From NCBI GenBank assembly GCA_023379805.1, contig JAMCPI010000014.1, positions 124,001 through 188,000 on the forward strand: 64,000 nt of DNA, read 5' to 3'. This document shows, piece after piece, positions 8,513-17,707 of the stretch. The notes under the pieces were generated by a model, which searched no databases, was not told the DNA's origin, and saw only the letters and a list, made by a program, of their open reading frames with translations. This DNA comes from Nitrososphaerota archaeon (GTDB taxonomy: Archaea > Thermoproteota > Nitrososphaeria > Nitrososphaerales > JACPRH01). Positions within the stretch are counted from its first letter, which is position 1. Each line of letters begins with the position of its first letter. The translations under genes and the position numbers were made by a program.

Positions 8513-9575
8513 CAGCGTGCGACCCGAGAAACGCACCCCTGATCAAACCTACAGCATGGTAAAATCCTTCGTCGTCAGAGGCAACCTGCTCCCCCGCCAA
8601 ACCCTTGAAGGACTAGCTGAGTCCAAGACCCTTGAAGAGATGGTGGTGAAGCTTAGAGGAACAGTTTACACAGACTCAGTTTCAAAGCTAAGTCAACCTT
8701 ACGATATTCAACAGATGGAGAGAGCGTTCAAGGAACACCTAGCCAACATCCACCAAGCCCTCCTCAAGGTAGTACCTAAAGACAAGCTACTCTCAGCATA
8801 TTATCTGAAGCACATAGCAGGGGATTTGAAGACCCTGCTGAAGGGGAAAGCGCAGAAGATACCTGACGAAGAGCTCTCCAAACACATAGACATGTACATG
8901 GAGGAGCTGGCCGGGAGACGCGACTTAATCGCCAGAGCCCTCTCAGCTGAAGACCTTGATCAAACCGTAAAGGGTTTGGAAGAAACCGAGTTCGGAATCG
9001 AAGCGGAGACCACGCTAGCAGCCTACAAGGAGACTGGAAGACTCCAAATCTTCGACGTATACATAGACAAGGCCTTCTACCGACGAGTAATAGACGCATA
9101 TCTTGCACAGAACAAGAAGGAGGAACGTGTCAGAGACATCGTCGCAGTAGACGTAGACGGATACAATGTCTTAGCAATCCTGAGAGGAAGACTATGGGAA
9201 CTGGATCCAGCGCAAATCAGGAACCTGATAATAACCCCAGCATTCGACGTGACTGAAGGAGACCTAAGAAAAATGATTGATGCTGAATCAATTACTGAAG
9301 CAGTCAAGATATTGAACGGAACCTCGTATCGCAGCATCATGCCTGAAGGAGACGTGGATGAGATAGCAATCGCGAAGCTCGAAGACGGCTTCCGCCTACT
9401 CAGCTACCATAGAGCCTTCGACCCATTCCTCTGGGACATCCACAAGGTCAGCATCGCGATAGGAGCAGTGAAGCTCAGCGAACTAGAAGTCCGAAACCTC
9501 TCCGCAATAGCCTTCGGAGTCCAGCAGCACCTAAGCGTCAAAGAAATAATGAGCCAACTCGTCTTCCCCAAGTAA
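8505..9575 (+). CDS. atpC: A-type ATP synthase subunit C (AC39-like)
   Basis: A 356-residue soluble helical protein of the V-ATPase AC39/subunit C family, which sits between the central stalk and the proteolipid ring. Repeated helical motifs with short acidic/aromatic patterns are visible, for example VRDIVAVDVDGYNVLAILRG and LWELDPAQIRNLIITPAFDV, and the length fits the family. It is translationally coupled to subunit H. Immediately after the stop is the repeat-like sequence AAGTAAAAAGTAAAGCAAAG. Confidence 0.93.
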   Translation: MNNSVRPEKRTPDQTYSMVKSFVVRGNLLPRQTLEGLAESKTLEEMVVKLRGTVYTDSVSKLSQPYDIQQMERAFKEHLANIHQALLKVVPKDKLLSAYYLKHIAGDLKTLLKGKAQKIPDEELSKHIDMYMEELAGRRDLIARALSAEDLDQTVKGLEETEFGIEAETTLAAYKETGRLQIFDVYIDKAFYRRVIDAYLAQNKKEERVRDIVAVDVDGYNVLAILRGRLWELDPAQIRNLIITPAFDVTEGDLRKMIDAESITEAVKILNGTSYRSIMPEGDVDEIAIAKLEDGFRLLSYHRAFDPFLWDIHKVSIAIGAVKLSELEVRNLSAIAFGVQQHLSVKEIMSQLVFPK

Positions 9576-9718
9576 AAAGTAAAGCAAAGCAATTGCCTAA
9601 TCTAGCCTGTCACGCATGCGATATTGTTGCGTTATTCGTCATAGCGAAGAGGAGTTGATGGACTTTGAATTCTATGTACATAAGAGAATTATAGTCAGCA
9701 GGCATTCAAAGATTAGCT

Positions 9719-10594
9719 ATGGGCTTGAAGAGTATGGTATTATTATCTTCGGTCTTATTCGTCCTTCTAGTAAGCCCACACTTGACTGCTTATACATTGT
9801 CAAATGGGCCGCCTACTCCGCTCAGACCTGAATGGTTAAGGGAGGGTCACTATGTAACGTATCTGGTTACGGTAACTAAGGGTGGAGTAACTCAGACTAG
9901 TTACATTAAGGAGACGGTTATCGATGTTAGTGGCGCAACTCTCAACCCCATGCGGATTGAAAGCTTCGAAGCGCATATCTCTCCAAACCTTCAACTAAGT
10001 ATGGGAAACTTACAGTCCATTACAGAAGACGCCTTCGACATAAACTTCATGACAATAGAAGAGAAGGTGGCAGTTTACAAACCTGAGATTGAACTGGTTC
10101 GTGGACTGAATAACAAGACCTATGAAGCTTACAGACTCACGTGTAATCAAATATTGGATGTTGTAAGCCCAGGTAGTGACTGCAACTTGATAGTGTGGTT
10201 TGAGAAGGAAACCTTGATCAAAGTCAGGCAGCTACAATGGCATGAAGAAAACGGAATGAATGTGACGTATCAACAACTAACAGAGGACAGCAACATCCAA
10301 GGGCTAGCCATCTCCCCATCCACTACTAACACAACCTCAACACCGGTTAAGACAGTGACCACCACCATATTTGTGAAGTCTCCTCAAACTGTAGTCACAA
10401 TAACGACAACGTTCACAGAAACCACAATTATCACAGGACCCCAAAGTGTCGAGACGACCACGGTAACAGAAACCAGAAATGGCTCGGAGAACACTACCGC
10501 TGCTATCGCTACAGCTACCATCCCGATCTCTGCGGGAATATTAGTAGCAGGGGCAATCGTATCAATCGTCCTACTAAAGAAACGAGCTAATTAG
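9719..10594 (+). CDS. Secreted or surface-anchored protein, unknown function
   Basis: A 291-residue protein with an N-terminal signal peptide (MGLKSMVLLSSVLFVLLVSP, cleavage probably near TAYT). A soluble domain of about 180 residues follows, then a threonine/serine-rich stretch (about 200-260) likely to be O-glycosylated, then a C-terminal transmembrane helix with a KKRAN cytoplasmic tail. This is the layout of archaeal surface proteins tethered to the membrane. No enzymatic motif is seen. It is near the ATPase H/C pair but has its own 143-base upstream gap. Confidence 0.7.
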   Translation: MGLKSMVLLSSVLFVLLVSPHLTAYTLSNGPPTPLRPEWLREGHYVTYLVTVTKGGVTQTSYIKETVIDVSGATLNPMRIESFEAHISPNLQLSMGNLQSITEDAFDINFMTIEEKVAVYKPEIELVRGLNNKTYEAYRLTCNQILDVVSPGSDCNLIVWFEKETLIKVRQLQWHEENGMNVTYQQLTEDSNIQGLAISPSTTNTTSTPVKTVTTTIFVKSPQTVVTITTTFTETTIITGPQSVETTTVTETRNGSENTTAAIATATIPISAGILVAGAIVSIVLLKKRAN

Positions 10595-10788
10595 ACCTAT
10601 CTAAGCATCCATAGTTACTGCCAAACTACTCGCGGTGAAGCTTCGGCGGGATCTGGAACATAGAGCAGACCACATGCGATGGGCCGTAGCAACTTAGGTG
10701 ATGACAAGTAACGCAGCAATACCATGTATACGTAGAGTCAAGCATCTATTGAATCAATCAATTCTATTTGTTGCGCTATCCCTGCTGC

Positions 10789-11040
10789 TTATTCTATGAA
10801 CTTCTTTGAGAGCTTTAACAGCACGTAGAATGTCCAAAAGAGGGTGAACATTACCCAGCTAATCATTACCGTAGTTGTTGTGAGGTTCAGCTCCCAGAGC
10901 GCGACTAGTCCCGCAATTGGGAGAAGCGTTAAGGCGAAGGCTAGGAAGGTGGACTTCGCGAAAAAGTCGAGTATTTGGAAAGGGGATTTGCTAGGCTTAA
11001 CATTCTCAGCTAGCTTCTGTTGATTGTCCTGCCGCTTCAT
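10789..11040 (-). CDS. Small membrane protein with two transmembrane helices
   Basis: An 83-residue protein with a basic, polar N-terminus (about 28 residues), then two hydrophobic helices (about residues 30-50 and 55-78) separated by a short loop. No family was recognised. A strong AT-rich promoter region lies upstream (around 11105-11145, with TATATATAATTTTA on the plus strand). The 195 bases between the preceding gene and this one hold no recognisable gene; I see only a GTGATGA box at about 10701 without a matching D box. Confidence 0.6.
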   Translation of the reverse strand: MKRQDNQQKLAENVKPSKSPFQILDFFAKSTFLAFALTLLPIAGLVALWELNLTTTTVMISWVMFTLFWTFYVLLKLSKKFIE

Positions 11041-11165
11041 GCTAGTCTCAAACGAGATCTGCGCAAAAACGGCATTTACGCCTTTGCTATAAACAAAAGT
11101 AAGGTCTAATTACTATAATTAAGTATATATAATTTTATGTAAAGTAAGTGAAATATTTACTTGCA

Positions 11166-11825
11166 CTACTGCTTGCCAGCGGTACCGGGCTCCATCATGA
11201 TCTCCACTTTCGGATCAACCTCCAGCCCGAGTATCTCTCTCCAAGAAACAACGCTTGCAGGATATGTGAACCTGAGAATGTAATGACCAGTCTTGGACAT
11301 TGCGTTTGACAGAGGCTCATGAACCTTGTAATGTCTCCGATCTGATCCAACTGAAAGCAGATGCGCCATTTCACCATCAGGGCTCTGCGCAACATAGACT
11401 ATGTCGCCTCCTTCATCAATGAACCGCTTGATCTTCGCCTTATCCTTCCAGATTTTCACGCGAGGCATAGACCAGGCGAATGCTAGACCAAGGAGGCCCG
11501 ACAGACCAATTAAGAGAGCCCAGAGCGTGTCATTCTGAATGCTTCTAACCGATCTGACTCCGCCTTTAACGTACTCCTCGATCTCCATTAGGCGTTTAGG
11601 CGCAAAGATGCGGCGACCATCAGGCATGAGGAAGACACTTCCTCTCGGCGCCACTAGGATTACCTGTTTCTCCAGCTCATTCTCGCCAGACGATATTTCT
11701 ACTGGACCTCTAGGCAGAACTTGGAATTTGAGAAGTGCCACGCTTAGGTCAACGACCCTGTTCTTCTTTTCAAGCTGCTCCAGCAGGAGCACCTGATCGC
11801 TACCAGATTTACGGGCAGACGACAT
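11166..11825 (-). CDS. Single-pass membrane protein, unknown function
   Basis: A 219-residue protein. The N-terminal part is a charged helix, then a small beta-rich region (VILVAPRGSVFLMPDGRRIF), then one transmembrane helix near residues 103-122 (LWALLIGLSGLLGLAFAWS). A C-terminal soluble region contains DIVYVAQSPDGEMAHLLSVG. The gene lies just downstream of the proteolipid gene of the ATPase operon on the same strand. A 121-base gap with its own TATA-like tracts suggests separate expression. No family was recognised. Confidence 0.6.
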   Translation of the reverse strand: MSSARKSGSDQVLLLEQLEKKNRVVDLSVALLKFQVLPRGPVEISSGENELEKQVILVAPRGSVFLMPDGRRIFAPKRLMEIEEYVKGGVRSVRSIQNDTLWALLIGLSGLLGLAFAWSMPRVKIWKDKAKIKRFIDEGGDIVYVAQSPDGEMAHLLSVGSDRRHYKVHEPLSNAMSKTGHYILRFTYPASVVSWREILGLEVDPKVEIMMEPGTAGKQ

Positions 11826-11946
11826 TACACATCAAAATACAAATTCTATGTTTATATACATTCTGTTATGGCATATAAAATATATACTCAATAAGTCGGG
11901 ACAGGCCTTAGAGTAGAAAAAAGCCTTCGCCGGTACGCTTTCCGGT

Positions 11947-12267
11947 TTAGGCTTGGCCACCGAGTATCAGGATTGCGACAACTATCCCGTAGATAGCTAT
12001 AGCCTCACCGAGCGCAGTTATGATAATCGCAGTCGTCCTCATCTCAGGCCTCTCAGCAGTGGCTGCAAGACCAGATGAGCCTGCTCTACCAACAGCCAAT
12101 CCTGCGCCGATAGCTGCAGCGCTGAACGCCAGCGCAGCCGCCATGAACTTGAAGGAACTGGCAAGCCCTGAGGGCTCTGCTTGAAGAGGGCTGAGGGGCT
12201 GGGCGAATGCTGGTATCATAACTAGCAAGTTAAGGACAGCAAGCATCGGGAGATATTTGTAAATCAT
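11947..12267 (-). CDS. atpK: A-type ATP synthase subunit K (proteolipid c ring)
   Basis: Starting at ATG 12267, the product is 106 residues: a signal-peptide-like N-terminus ending AFAQP, then two membrane helices (AAALAFSAAAIGAGLAVG and ALGEAIAIYGIVVAILIL). The Glu in ALGEAIA of the second helix is the ion-carrying carboxylate, so this is a single-hairpin c subunit. I prefer this start over an upstream in-frame ATG at 12306 because a GAGGAG site lies about 9 bases before it and the longer form would overlap the preceding small gene. Confidence 0.92.
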   Translation of the reverse strand: MIYKYLPMLAVLNLLVMIPAFAQPLSPLQAEPSGLASSFKFMAAALAFSAAAIGAGLAVGRAGSSGLAATAERPEMRTTAIIITALGEAIAIYGIVVAILILGGQA

Positions 12268-12268
12268 T

Positions 12269-12436
12269 TCAAGAACTCCTCGAATTCGCATCGTAGGTTT
12301 TCTCAAACTGCTTATAAGTTTTCTCCAATAACTCTTTAATACGTTTATCAGTATCTTGGCTGAGCTCTTCGTATCTGGCTTTAACTTCTTTCCGCGCCTT
12401 GTCGAACCGTTTTCTGGCAGCGTCTTCCTCTTTCAT
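12269..12436 (-). CDS. Small coiled-coil protein inside the ATPase operon (55 aa)
   Basis: Between subunits D and K an ATG (12436) follows directly after the subunit D TAG, with no spacing, and opens a 55-residue frame ending at TGA 12269-12271, just before the K start. The product is highly charged and helical (MKEEDAARKRFDKARKEVKA...RIKELLEKTYKQFEKTYD), like a short stalk or assembly helix. GAGGTCGAG lies just upstream. No family was recognised; its position within a tightly packed operon and its composition argue that it is real. It could be an ATPase accessory or a stalk-subunit fragment. Confidence 0.65.
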   Translation of the reverse strand: MKEEDAARKRFDKARKEVKARYEELSQDTDKRIKELLEKTYKQFEKTYDANSRSS

Positions 12437-13087
12437 CTACTCGACCTCACCTGACTTTCGTTTCTCCATGATACTCTTCACATGTTTCAGTTTCACGAAA
12501 TCCTCCCTCTCCCTCTCCTCCAACGTGGAAGTTATGAACTTTATCGAATCTTTGTAGCTTGGAATAATGATATACTCAAGAGCGTTGATGAGCCGCTGCG
12601 TCTTCTCCAGCTCTTTAGCCAACGCGAATATCGCGTTTTCAGACTCTGCTGCTCTGCATATCTGCGGGAGTACCTGTCGCATCTTCTGTGTCGCAATGTC
12701 GAGTGAGGAGCTGGTGTCAGCGAAGCCGTAGGTTAGCTCTATCGGCTTCTCCTTTATTTGAAGCGTCGGAACCTTGACGTCTACAATTGTCCTGACGTTG
12801 GGTGTCACATCTACTTGGCTGGGAGTTGTCATAGCTATTGTCTCAAGGTTCGCTGGCCCCACTTTCAGGTAGGCGTTGAAGAGAGCTCGGTAAGCCTCTG
12901 ACAGCGGGCTCCATACTTTGTCTCGAGCCTCGGTGGCCTCGTCGATTAGGTCGTCTATTCTGCGTAGAAGAACATCTCGCTTGTCTTCAAGGATTTTGTG
13001 CACAGAGTTGGCGACTTGGAGACTCTTCTTGATACGGATTAGCTCGATCTTTGTAGGTAGTGGTCTACGACCTGATGCGACGGACAG
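12437..13087 (-). CDS. atpD: A-type ATP synthase subunit D (central stalk)
   Basis: Subunit D forms the rotating central stalk. The family N-terminus is encoded as PLPTKIELIRIKKSLQVANS upstream of the first conventional in-frame start (GTG 13003), so translation must begin earlier. The only reasonable in-frame candidate after the upstream TGA is CTG 13087, which has a GGAGGAGAAGGTGAAG ribosome-binding region 5' of it. That gives 216 residues, the usual size. An overlapping +1-frame mini-ORF (GTG 13109 to TAG 13065) raises the alternative of a frameshift. The long C-terminal helices (IIPSYKDSIKFITSTLEERE) are typical. Confidence 0.88.
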   Translation of the reverse strand: MSVASGRRPLPTKIELIRIKKSLQVANSVHKILEDKRDVLLRRIDDLIDEATEARDKVWSPLSEAYRALFNAYLKVGPANLETIAMTTPSQVDVTPNVRTIVDVKVPTLQIKEKPIELTYGFADTSSSLDIATQKMRQVLPQICRAAESENAIFALAKELEKTQRLINALEYIIIPSYKDSIKFITSTLEEREREDFVKLKHVKSIMEKRKSGEVE

Positions 13088-13122
13088 CCTGCTTCACCTT
13101 CTCCTCCACGCAGCCTATCTAC

Positions 13123-14514
13123 CTATTTCTTCGGCTTGTACTTGGCGATGTATTCCTGCTTGATCTTTGTCAGTTCCTTGTCAGGTAGTGTTGAAAAGAT
13201 ATTCCAAGCAATGGAGAGGGTATCCTCGATTGTTCTGTTCTCTTCGTAGCCCTGCTTCAGGAGTCTGTTCTCGAAGGCTTCGCCGAAGTCGAGGTACTTA
13301 AGATCGTTGCCTGTAAGTCCTGCTCTACCGACGATTTCAGCTAATGCTCGAAGTTCTTGTGCACGAGCATAGCCGGCGTATAGCTGGTCGCTGACGTTTG
13401 AGTGATCTTCTCTGGTGCGACCTTCGCCGATACCGTCCTTCATTAGACGGCTTAGGCAGGATAGGACGTTGACCGGGGGGTAGATGTCCTTTCTGAAGAG
13501 TTCTCTTCCAAGGACGATCTGTCCTTCTGTGATGTATCCTGTAAGATCCGGGATTGGGTGAGTGATGTCGTCACTTGGCATTGACAGGATAGGCATCTGT
13601 GTGATGCTTCCTTTCTTACCCTTGATTCTTCCAGCCCGCTCATACAGTGATGCGAGATCTGTGTATAGGTAACCGGGGTATCCCTTTCGACCAGGAACCT
13701 CCTCTCTGGCTGCGCTGATTTCACGGAGAGCCTCAGCATAGTTGGTCATGTCTGTGATGATTACCAGCACATGCATGTCTTTGTTGAAGGCAAGATATTC
13801 TGCTGCAGTTAACGCGACACGCGGAGTAATGATACGCTCAATAGCAGGGTCGTCCGCGAGGTTGAGGAAGAGTGCGCTTCTCTTGATTGCACCGCTCTCC
13901 TCCAGAGACTTGCGGAAGAAGCGTGACTCGCTGTGCTGCACACCGATTGCGGCGAAGACGACCGCGAACTCCTCACCTTTACCTGCGACGGTTGCCTGTC
14001 TAGCAATCTGTGCTGCAAGCATGTTGTGAGGGAGACCTGCGCCTGAAAAGATCGGGAGCTTCTGTCCTCTTACCAGTGTGTTCATGCCGTCGATGACTGA
14101 AATACCGGTCTGGATGAAGTCAGTTGGGTAGTCACGTCGCTCCGGGTTGATAGGGAGGCCGTTGACGTCTCTAAACTCCTCGCCGACAGGTTCAGGGAGC
14201 CCGTCAAGGGGTCTTCCAAGACCGTCGAAGACGCGGCCGAGCATACCTTCAGAGACAGGCAGCTCCATTGTTCGACCTAGGAACCGGGATTTGGTTCCCA
14301 CTATTGATAGGCCGGTGGTTCCTTCGAAGACCTGTACGACAGCTTTGCCGCCACCGACTTCTAGGACTCTGCCTAACCGGTTTTCGCCTGAGGGGGTGGA
14401 TATCTCTACGAGCTCGTCGAATGCTGATCTGGTTACACCGTCTAGTATGATCAGAGGTCCCTTGATCTCGGCGACCTTAGTATACTCGATACCGCTTACT
14501 ACTTTACTCGACAA
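13123..14514 (-). CDS. atpB: A-type ATP synthase subunit B (non-catalytic)
   Basis: A 463-residue nucleotide-binding subunit that alternates with subunit A in the A3B3 head. It has a degenerate P-loop region ([17 protein letters not shown]) in place of a Walker A lysine motif, as expected for the regulatory subunit, with [33 protein letters not shown] and the C-terminal [19 protein letters not shown] typical of B. Its start overlaps the end of subunit A by 11 bases. Confidence 0.96.
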   Translation of the reverse strand: MSSKVVSGIEYTKVAEIKGPLIILDGVTRSAFDELVEISTPSGENRLGRVLEVGGGKAVVQVFEGTTGLSIVGTKSRFLGRTMELPVSEGMLGRVFDGLGRPLDGLPEPVGEEFRDVNGLPINPERRDYPTDFIQTGISVIDGMNTLVRGQKLPIFSGAGLPHNMLAAQIARQATVAGKGEEFAVVFAAIGVQHSESRFFRKSLEESGAIKRSALFLNLADDPAIERIITPRVALTAAEYLAFNKDMHVLVIITDMTNYAEALREISAAREEVPGRKGYPGYLYTDLASLYERAGRIKGKKGSITQMPILSMPSDDITHPIPDLTGYITEGQIVLGRELFRKDIYPPVNVLSCLSRLMKDGIGEGRTREDHSNVSDQLYAGYARAQELRALAEIVGRAGLTGNDLKYLDFGEAFENRLLKQGYEENRTIEDTLSIAWNIFSTLPDKELTKIKQEYIAKYKPKK

Positions 14515-16291
14515 CTGCTTCAGCCTCCTTCTTTCGTATACGCTGGAACTCCTCTAACATCTCCTTATGAAGATCGTCAAACCTCTGCAGCTCGTTATTC
14601 GGGATCTCGTACTTTGACCTAATGATCTTCGTGATTACGTTCATTGCTCGAATATCATCCAGTGAGACTCCGCTGCGCAGCGCCGCAAGCGCCTCATGGT
14701 AGAAGTCCACTAGGAGCCGCAGCTGTTTAACCTGCTTCTGCGGGCTGGCGTAGGTATCGATCTTGTCGAAGGCGCTCTGCTGCAGGAAGCCCTCCTTAAC
14801 CATACGGGCTACATCCAAGATTAGCTTCTCTTCGTTAGGCAATGCTTCCGGCCCGAGGAGCCTGACGATTTCTCTCAACACATCTTCACGTTGAAGCACT
14901 TCGAAGGCTTCCAGCCTAAGTTTGCTCCAATCTTTGTCCACGTTCTTTGCCCACCAGCCTGACACCGCGTCCGCGTAGCCTGTGTAGCTGGTAATCCAGT
15001 TGATTGACGGGTAGTGACGTGAGTAGGCGAGTTTTGTATCGAGGGCCCAGAAGGTCTTGATGAATCTAGAGGTGTGTGTTGTAACCGGCTCGGTGAAGTC
15101 TGCACCGGACGGTGAAACTGCTCCAATCAGGGTTACTGAGCCTGCTCTATCAGGTGAGCCTAGGCTCTTCATACGTCCAGCCCGCTCGTAGAACTCGGCG
15201 AGGCGAGATGCAAGGTATGATGGGTAGCCTTCTTCAGCAGGCATCTCTTCCAGACGACCACTGATTTCTCTTAACGCCTCTGCCCAGCGGCTTGTGGAGT
15301 CCGCGACGAGCACTACGTCGTAACCCATGTCTCTGTAGTACTCAGCCATTGTGACACCTGTATAGATGCTGGCCTCTCTAGCCGCGACAGGCATGTTGCT
15401 TGTGTTAGCTACGAGGACTGTTCGCTCCATCAGCGGCAACCCTGTAGTTGGGTCTTCAAGCTCAGGGAACTTGATTAGGACTTCTGTCATCTCGTTGCCT
15501 CTTTCTCCGCAACCTACGTGGAACACGACTTTAGCGTCAGCCCAAGCTGCTACTTGGTGGAGAGTGACGGTTTTACCGGTTCCGAAGCCTCCGGGGATGG
15601 CTGCTGTACCACCCTTCACGATTGGGAAGAAGGTGTCGATGACTCGTTGACCGGTTGTTAGAGGGAGCTCAGGATCGTATCTTTCAGCGTAAGGTCGGCC
15701 TCGTCTAACCGGCCACTGATGATACATTGCTAGATCGAGCTTTTTGCCGCCCTTCGTAACGGTTGCGACAATCTCTTCAACGGTGTAGTCGCCTTCGTCT
15801 ACAGCTTCAACGATCTTTCCGCCGGGGTGTTCAGGCGGAACCATGACGCGGTGCTCGATGAGACCGGTCTCCTTCACAGTTCCTAAGATGGTTCCAGCAG
15901 ACACCTCATCACCTTTCTTTACAGTCGGCTTGAAATGCCACTTATGCTCCGTTGAAATGGATGGAACGGTGACACCGCGGGAAATGAATGCTCCAGACTT
16001 CTTAGCAAGTTCGTCCAGCGGACGCTGGAGTCCGTCGTAGATCTTGCCGATCATTCCGGGGCCGAGTGTTACTGAAAGTGGCCGTCCGGTTCCGTAGACA
16101 GGTTCACCTGGTTTTAGACCGCTTGTGCTCTCATAGACCTGTACGAAAGCGACGTCTCCGGTCAGGCGGATGATTTCGCCGACGAGTTTGTCTTCACCGA
16201 CCTCGACGGTCTCATACATCTTCGCCTCAGACATGCCTGAAGCTTTGACTGCGGGGCCGCTGATCCAGACAATCTTACCTTTTACAGCCAT
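14504..16291 (-). CDS. atpA: A-type ATP synthase subunit A (catalytic)
   Basis: A 595-residue catalytic subunit. It has an N-terminal beta barrel, the bulge region characteristic of A/V-type (about 120-190), and a P-loop [13 protein letters not shown] near residue 235. [17 protein letters not shown] carries the catalytic Glu, and [20 protein letters not shown] follows. The P-loop reads GGFGTGKT where many archaea have GPFGSGKT. It lies between E and B in the F-E-A-B-D-orf55-K operon. Confidence 0.97.
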   Translation of the reverse strand: MAVKGKIVWISGPAVKASGMSEAKMYETVEVGEDKLVGEIIRLTGDVAFVQVYESTSGLKPGEPVYGTGRPLSVTLGPGMIGKIYDGLQRPLDELAKKSGAFISRGVTVPSISTEHKWHFKPTVKKGDEVSAGTILGTVKETGLIEHRVMVPPEHPGGKIVEAVDEGDYTVEEIVATVTKGGKKLDLAMYHQWPVRRGRPYAERYDPELPLTTGQRVIDTFFPIVKGGTAAIPGGFGTGKTVTLHQVAAWADAKVVFHVGCGERGNEMTEVLIKFPELEDPTTGLPLMERTVLVANTSNMPVAAREASIYTGVTMAEYYRDMGYDVVLVADSTSRWAEALREISGRLEEMPAEEGYPSYLASRLAEFYERAGRMKSLGSPDRAGSVTLIGAVSPSGADFTEPVTTHTSRFIKTFWALDTKLAYSRHYPSINWITSYTGYADAVSGWWAKNVDKDWSKLRLEAFEVLQREDVLREIVRLLGPEALPNEEKLILDVARMVKEGFLQQSAFDKIDTYASPQKQVKQLRLLVDFYHEALAALRSGVSLDDIRAMNVITKIIRSKYEIPNNELQRFDDLHKEMLEEFQRIRKKEAEAVVE

Positions 16292-16327
16292 TCTCTATCT
16301 CCTCTTATCTCCTTCTTCTTAACCCAT

Positions 16328-16942
16328 CTATCCTTGTCCGACAAGTATCTCCGAAATCTGCTTCCTTAAAAGTGGTTTGAGCCGCTCCAGCCTCGCCTCG
16401 ATAGTGTTATCGTATAGGACTGAGCCGTCGCTGCTCTTCACCTGTACTCCTCCTCTGCTCTCCAGAGTCTCTGAAGCGATTTTGATTTTTACGTTGTGTT
16501 CCTTTTCAACTTCATGTGAAACTTTCTTTAAAAGATCTTTGTCTGCTGAGCGGCCCACTACGGTGAACTCTTCTCCGCCGATTGCGTCAACTCCTTCTTC
16601 GAGGAACTTCTTCAATGATTTTCCATAGTTCTTCATTGAGGCTGGTTCCTCCATTTTTTTCAGTGATTCGTCGAACACCCGGTTCACAGTCTCCTCCAAA
16701 ACTTGGAGTGATAGGTTCCGGGCCTTTAGCTCAGCGTTGCCGATGATCCTGCGTCGAAGTGTCTCGGCCTGTCTTTCCTTGGTGTGCGGTATCTCACTTG
16801 CTTTAGCGACAGATTCCTTCTCCGCAGAGTCAATCATCTGCAGAGCTTCTTTATAGGCCTCTTCGAGGCTGGACTTTATCTCCGATTGAACATCTTTTGC
16901 GACCTTACCGACAACATTTTCGAATGCCTCTCGGTTGCTCAT
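16328..16942 (-). CDS. atpE: A-type ATP synthase subunit E (peripheral stalk)
   Basis: A 204-residue protein. The N-terminal helix (about 1-90) is charged and alanine-rich and would pair with subunit H; the C-terminal globular domain contains SRGGVQVKSSDGSVLYDNTIEARLERL, the conserved cap that contacts the A3B3 head. Length and order are normal. Its helical partner H is encoded about 8 kb away on the other strand, so balanced production needs two promoters. Confidence 0.93.
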   Translation of the reverse strand: MSNREAFENVVGKVAKDVQSEIKSSLEEAYKEALQMIDSAEKESVAKASEIPHTKERQAETLRRRIIGNAELKARNLSLQVLEETVNRVFDESLKKMEEPASMKNYGKSLKKFLEEGVDAIGGEEFTVVGRSADKDLLKKVSHEVEKEHNVKIKIASETLESRGGVQVKSSDGSVLYDNTIEARLERLKPLLRKQISEILVGQG

Positions 16943-17002
16943 CCTGCACCACTCCTACAGGTTTAAGATACGTGTTTAAGAGTTTACTTCTATTATATCG
17001 CA

Positions 17003-17302
17003 TCAACCAATCTTTAACATTCTTTTAATTAGCTCGCGATACTCCACTTTTTCTTGTTTGCTGCCGGGAGCTGGAGCATTATAGACCAGCGGAATAGGTT
17101 GTTTGACTCTTAGATCAGACACTGCATCACTGATTTCCTTCCAAAAATCGTCACTCACAATAATCATTCCAACATCAGGCTTCGTCATAGTGCTTTTGAT
17201 CTTGCTGAGAGCCTCCTTTGGAGACGAAACTTCGATTCCATCTACACCGGCGAGCCTAAAGCCTGAGATAAATGCCCGACCCCCGATGGCGACGACCTTC
17301 AT
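17003..17302 (-). CDS. atpF: A-type ATP synthase subunit F (central stalk)
   Basis: A 99-residue protein with the CheY-like fold of subunit F: MKVVAIGGRAFISGFRLAGVDG, then GMIIVSDDFW, then QPIPLVYNAPAPGS. It interacts with subunit D in the rotor. It is the first gene of the main ATPase operon. Upstream, within 60 bases, begins the inverted-repeat region of the accessory island, so the promoter of this operon may lie against or partly within that element. Confidence 0.93.
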   Translation of the reverse strand: MKVVAIGGRAFISGFRLAGVDGIEVSSPKEALSKIKSTMTKPDVGMIIVSDDFWKEISDAVSDLRVKQPIPLVYNAPAPGSKQEKVEYRELIKRMLKIG

Positions 17303-17352
17303 ACATTGGGCGAAACCAAGTAGAATTTATAAGACTATCCCTACTGTCTTTA

Positions 17353-17548
17353 AAGACAGTCAACTTAAGGTTAGGTAGCTTTGACTGTCAACTGCATCAG
17401 AAGTAGGTCTGGTTAATTGATCGCTGACCATTTGCCTGAAAAAGGCAATTGTGCTCATCGATTGATGGAGCAGCAGGTGCAGTGGCTAAACCACTCATCA
17501 AAACACTAGGTTGACAGTCAATAAATCAACCCTTAAGTTGACTGTCTT
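17353..17548. repeat. Composite inverted-repeat element, non-coding
   Basis: A perfect 18-bp inverted repeat, AAGACAGTCAACTTAAGG at 17353-17370 and its complement at 17531-17548, encloses a second symmetric pair: TTGACTGTCAA at 17381-17391 and TTGACAGTCAA at 17511-17521. Both arms have 9-10 bases between outer and inner motifs. The outer left arm also completes an 18-bp palindrome, ACTGTCTTTAAAGACAGT (17343-17360). The centre has a small hairpin, TTGCCT/AGGCAA, near 17433. No open frame is evident. It looks like a miniature mobile element or a four-operator control site. Confidence 0.8.
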
Positions 17549-17707
17549 CTGTCTTTACAACCAGTATCCCGCTAACCAATTCAACAGCACTACTAGATCA
17601 ACAGATGAAGCCGTCAGGTATGCAGATGAGTAATCTAAACTACAAGAAGGTCAAAGAGAAAAACGCCAAATATCTAAAACAATCGATTAGCTAACCTGTT
17701 TGGGTCG

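Noticed and set aside
10695-10750. GTGATGA box suggestive of a C/D-box RNA.
   Set aside because: No CTGA box at suitable spacing and no C'/D' pair.
13123-16291. Long open frames antisense or out of frame within atpA and atpB.
   Set aside because: They lie entirely inside strongly conserved ATPase genes and have arginine/serine-rich compositions typical of shadow frames.
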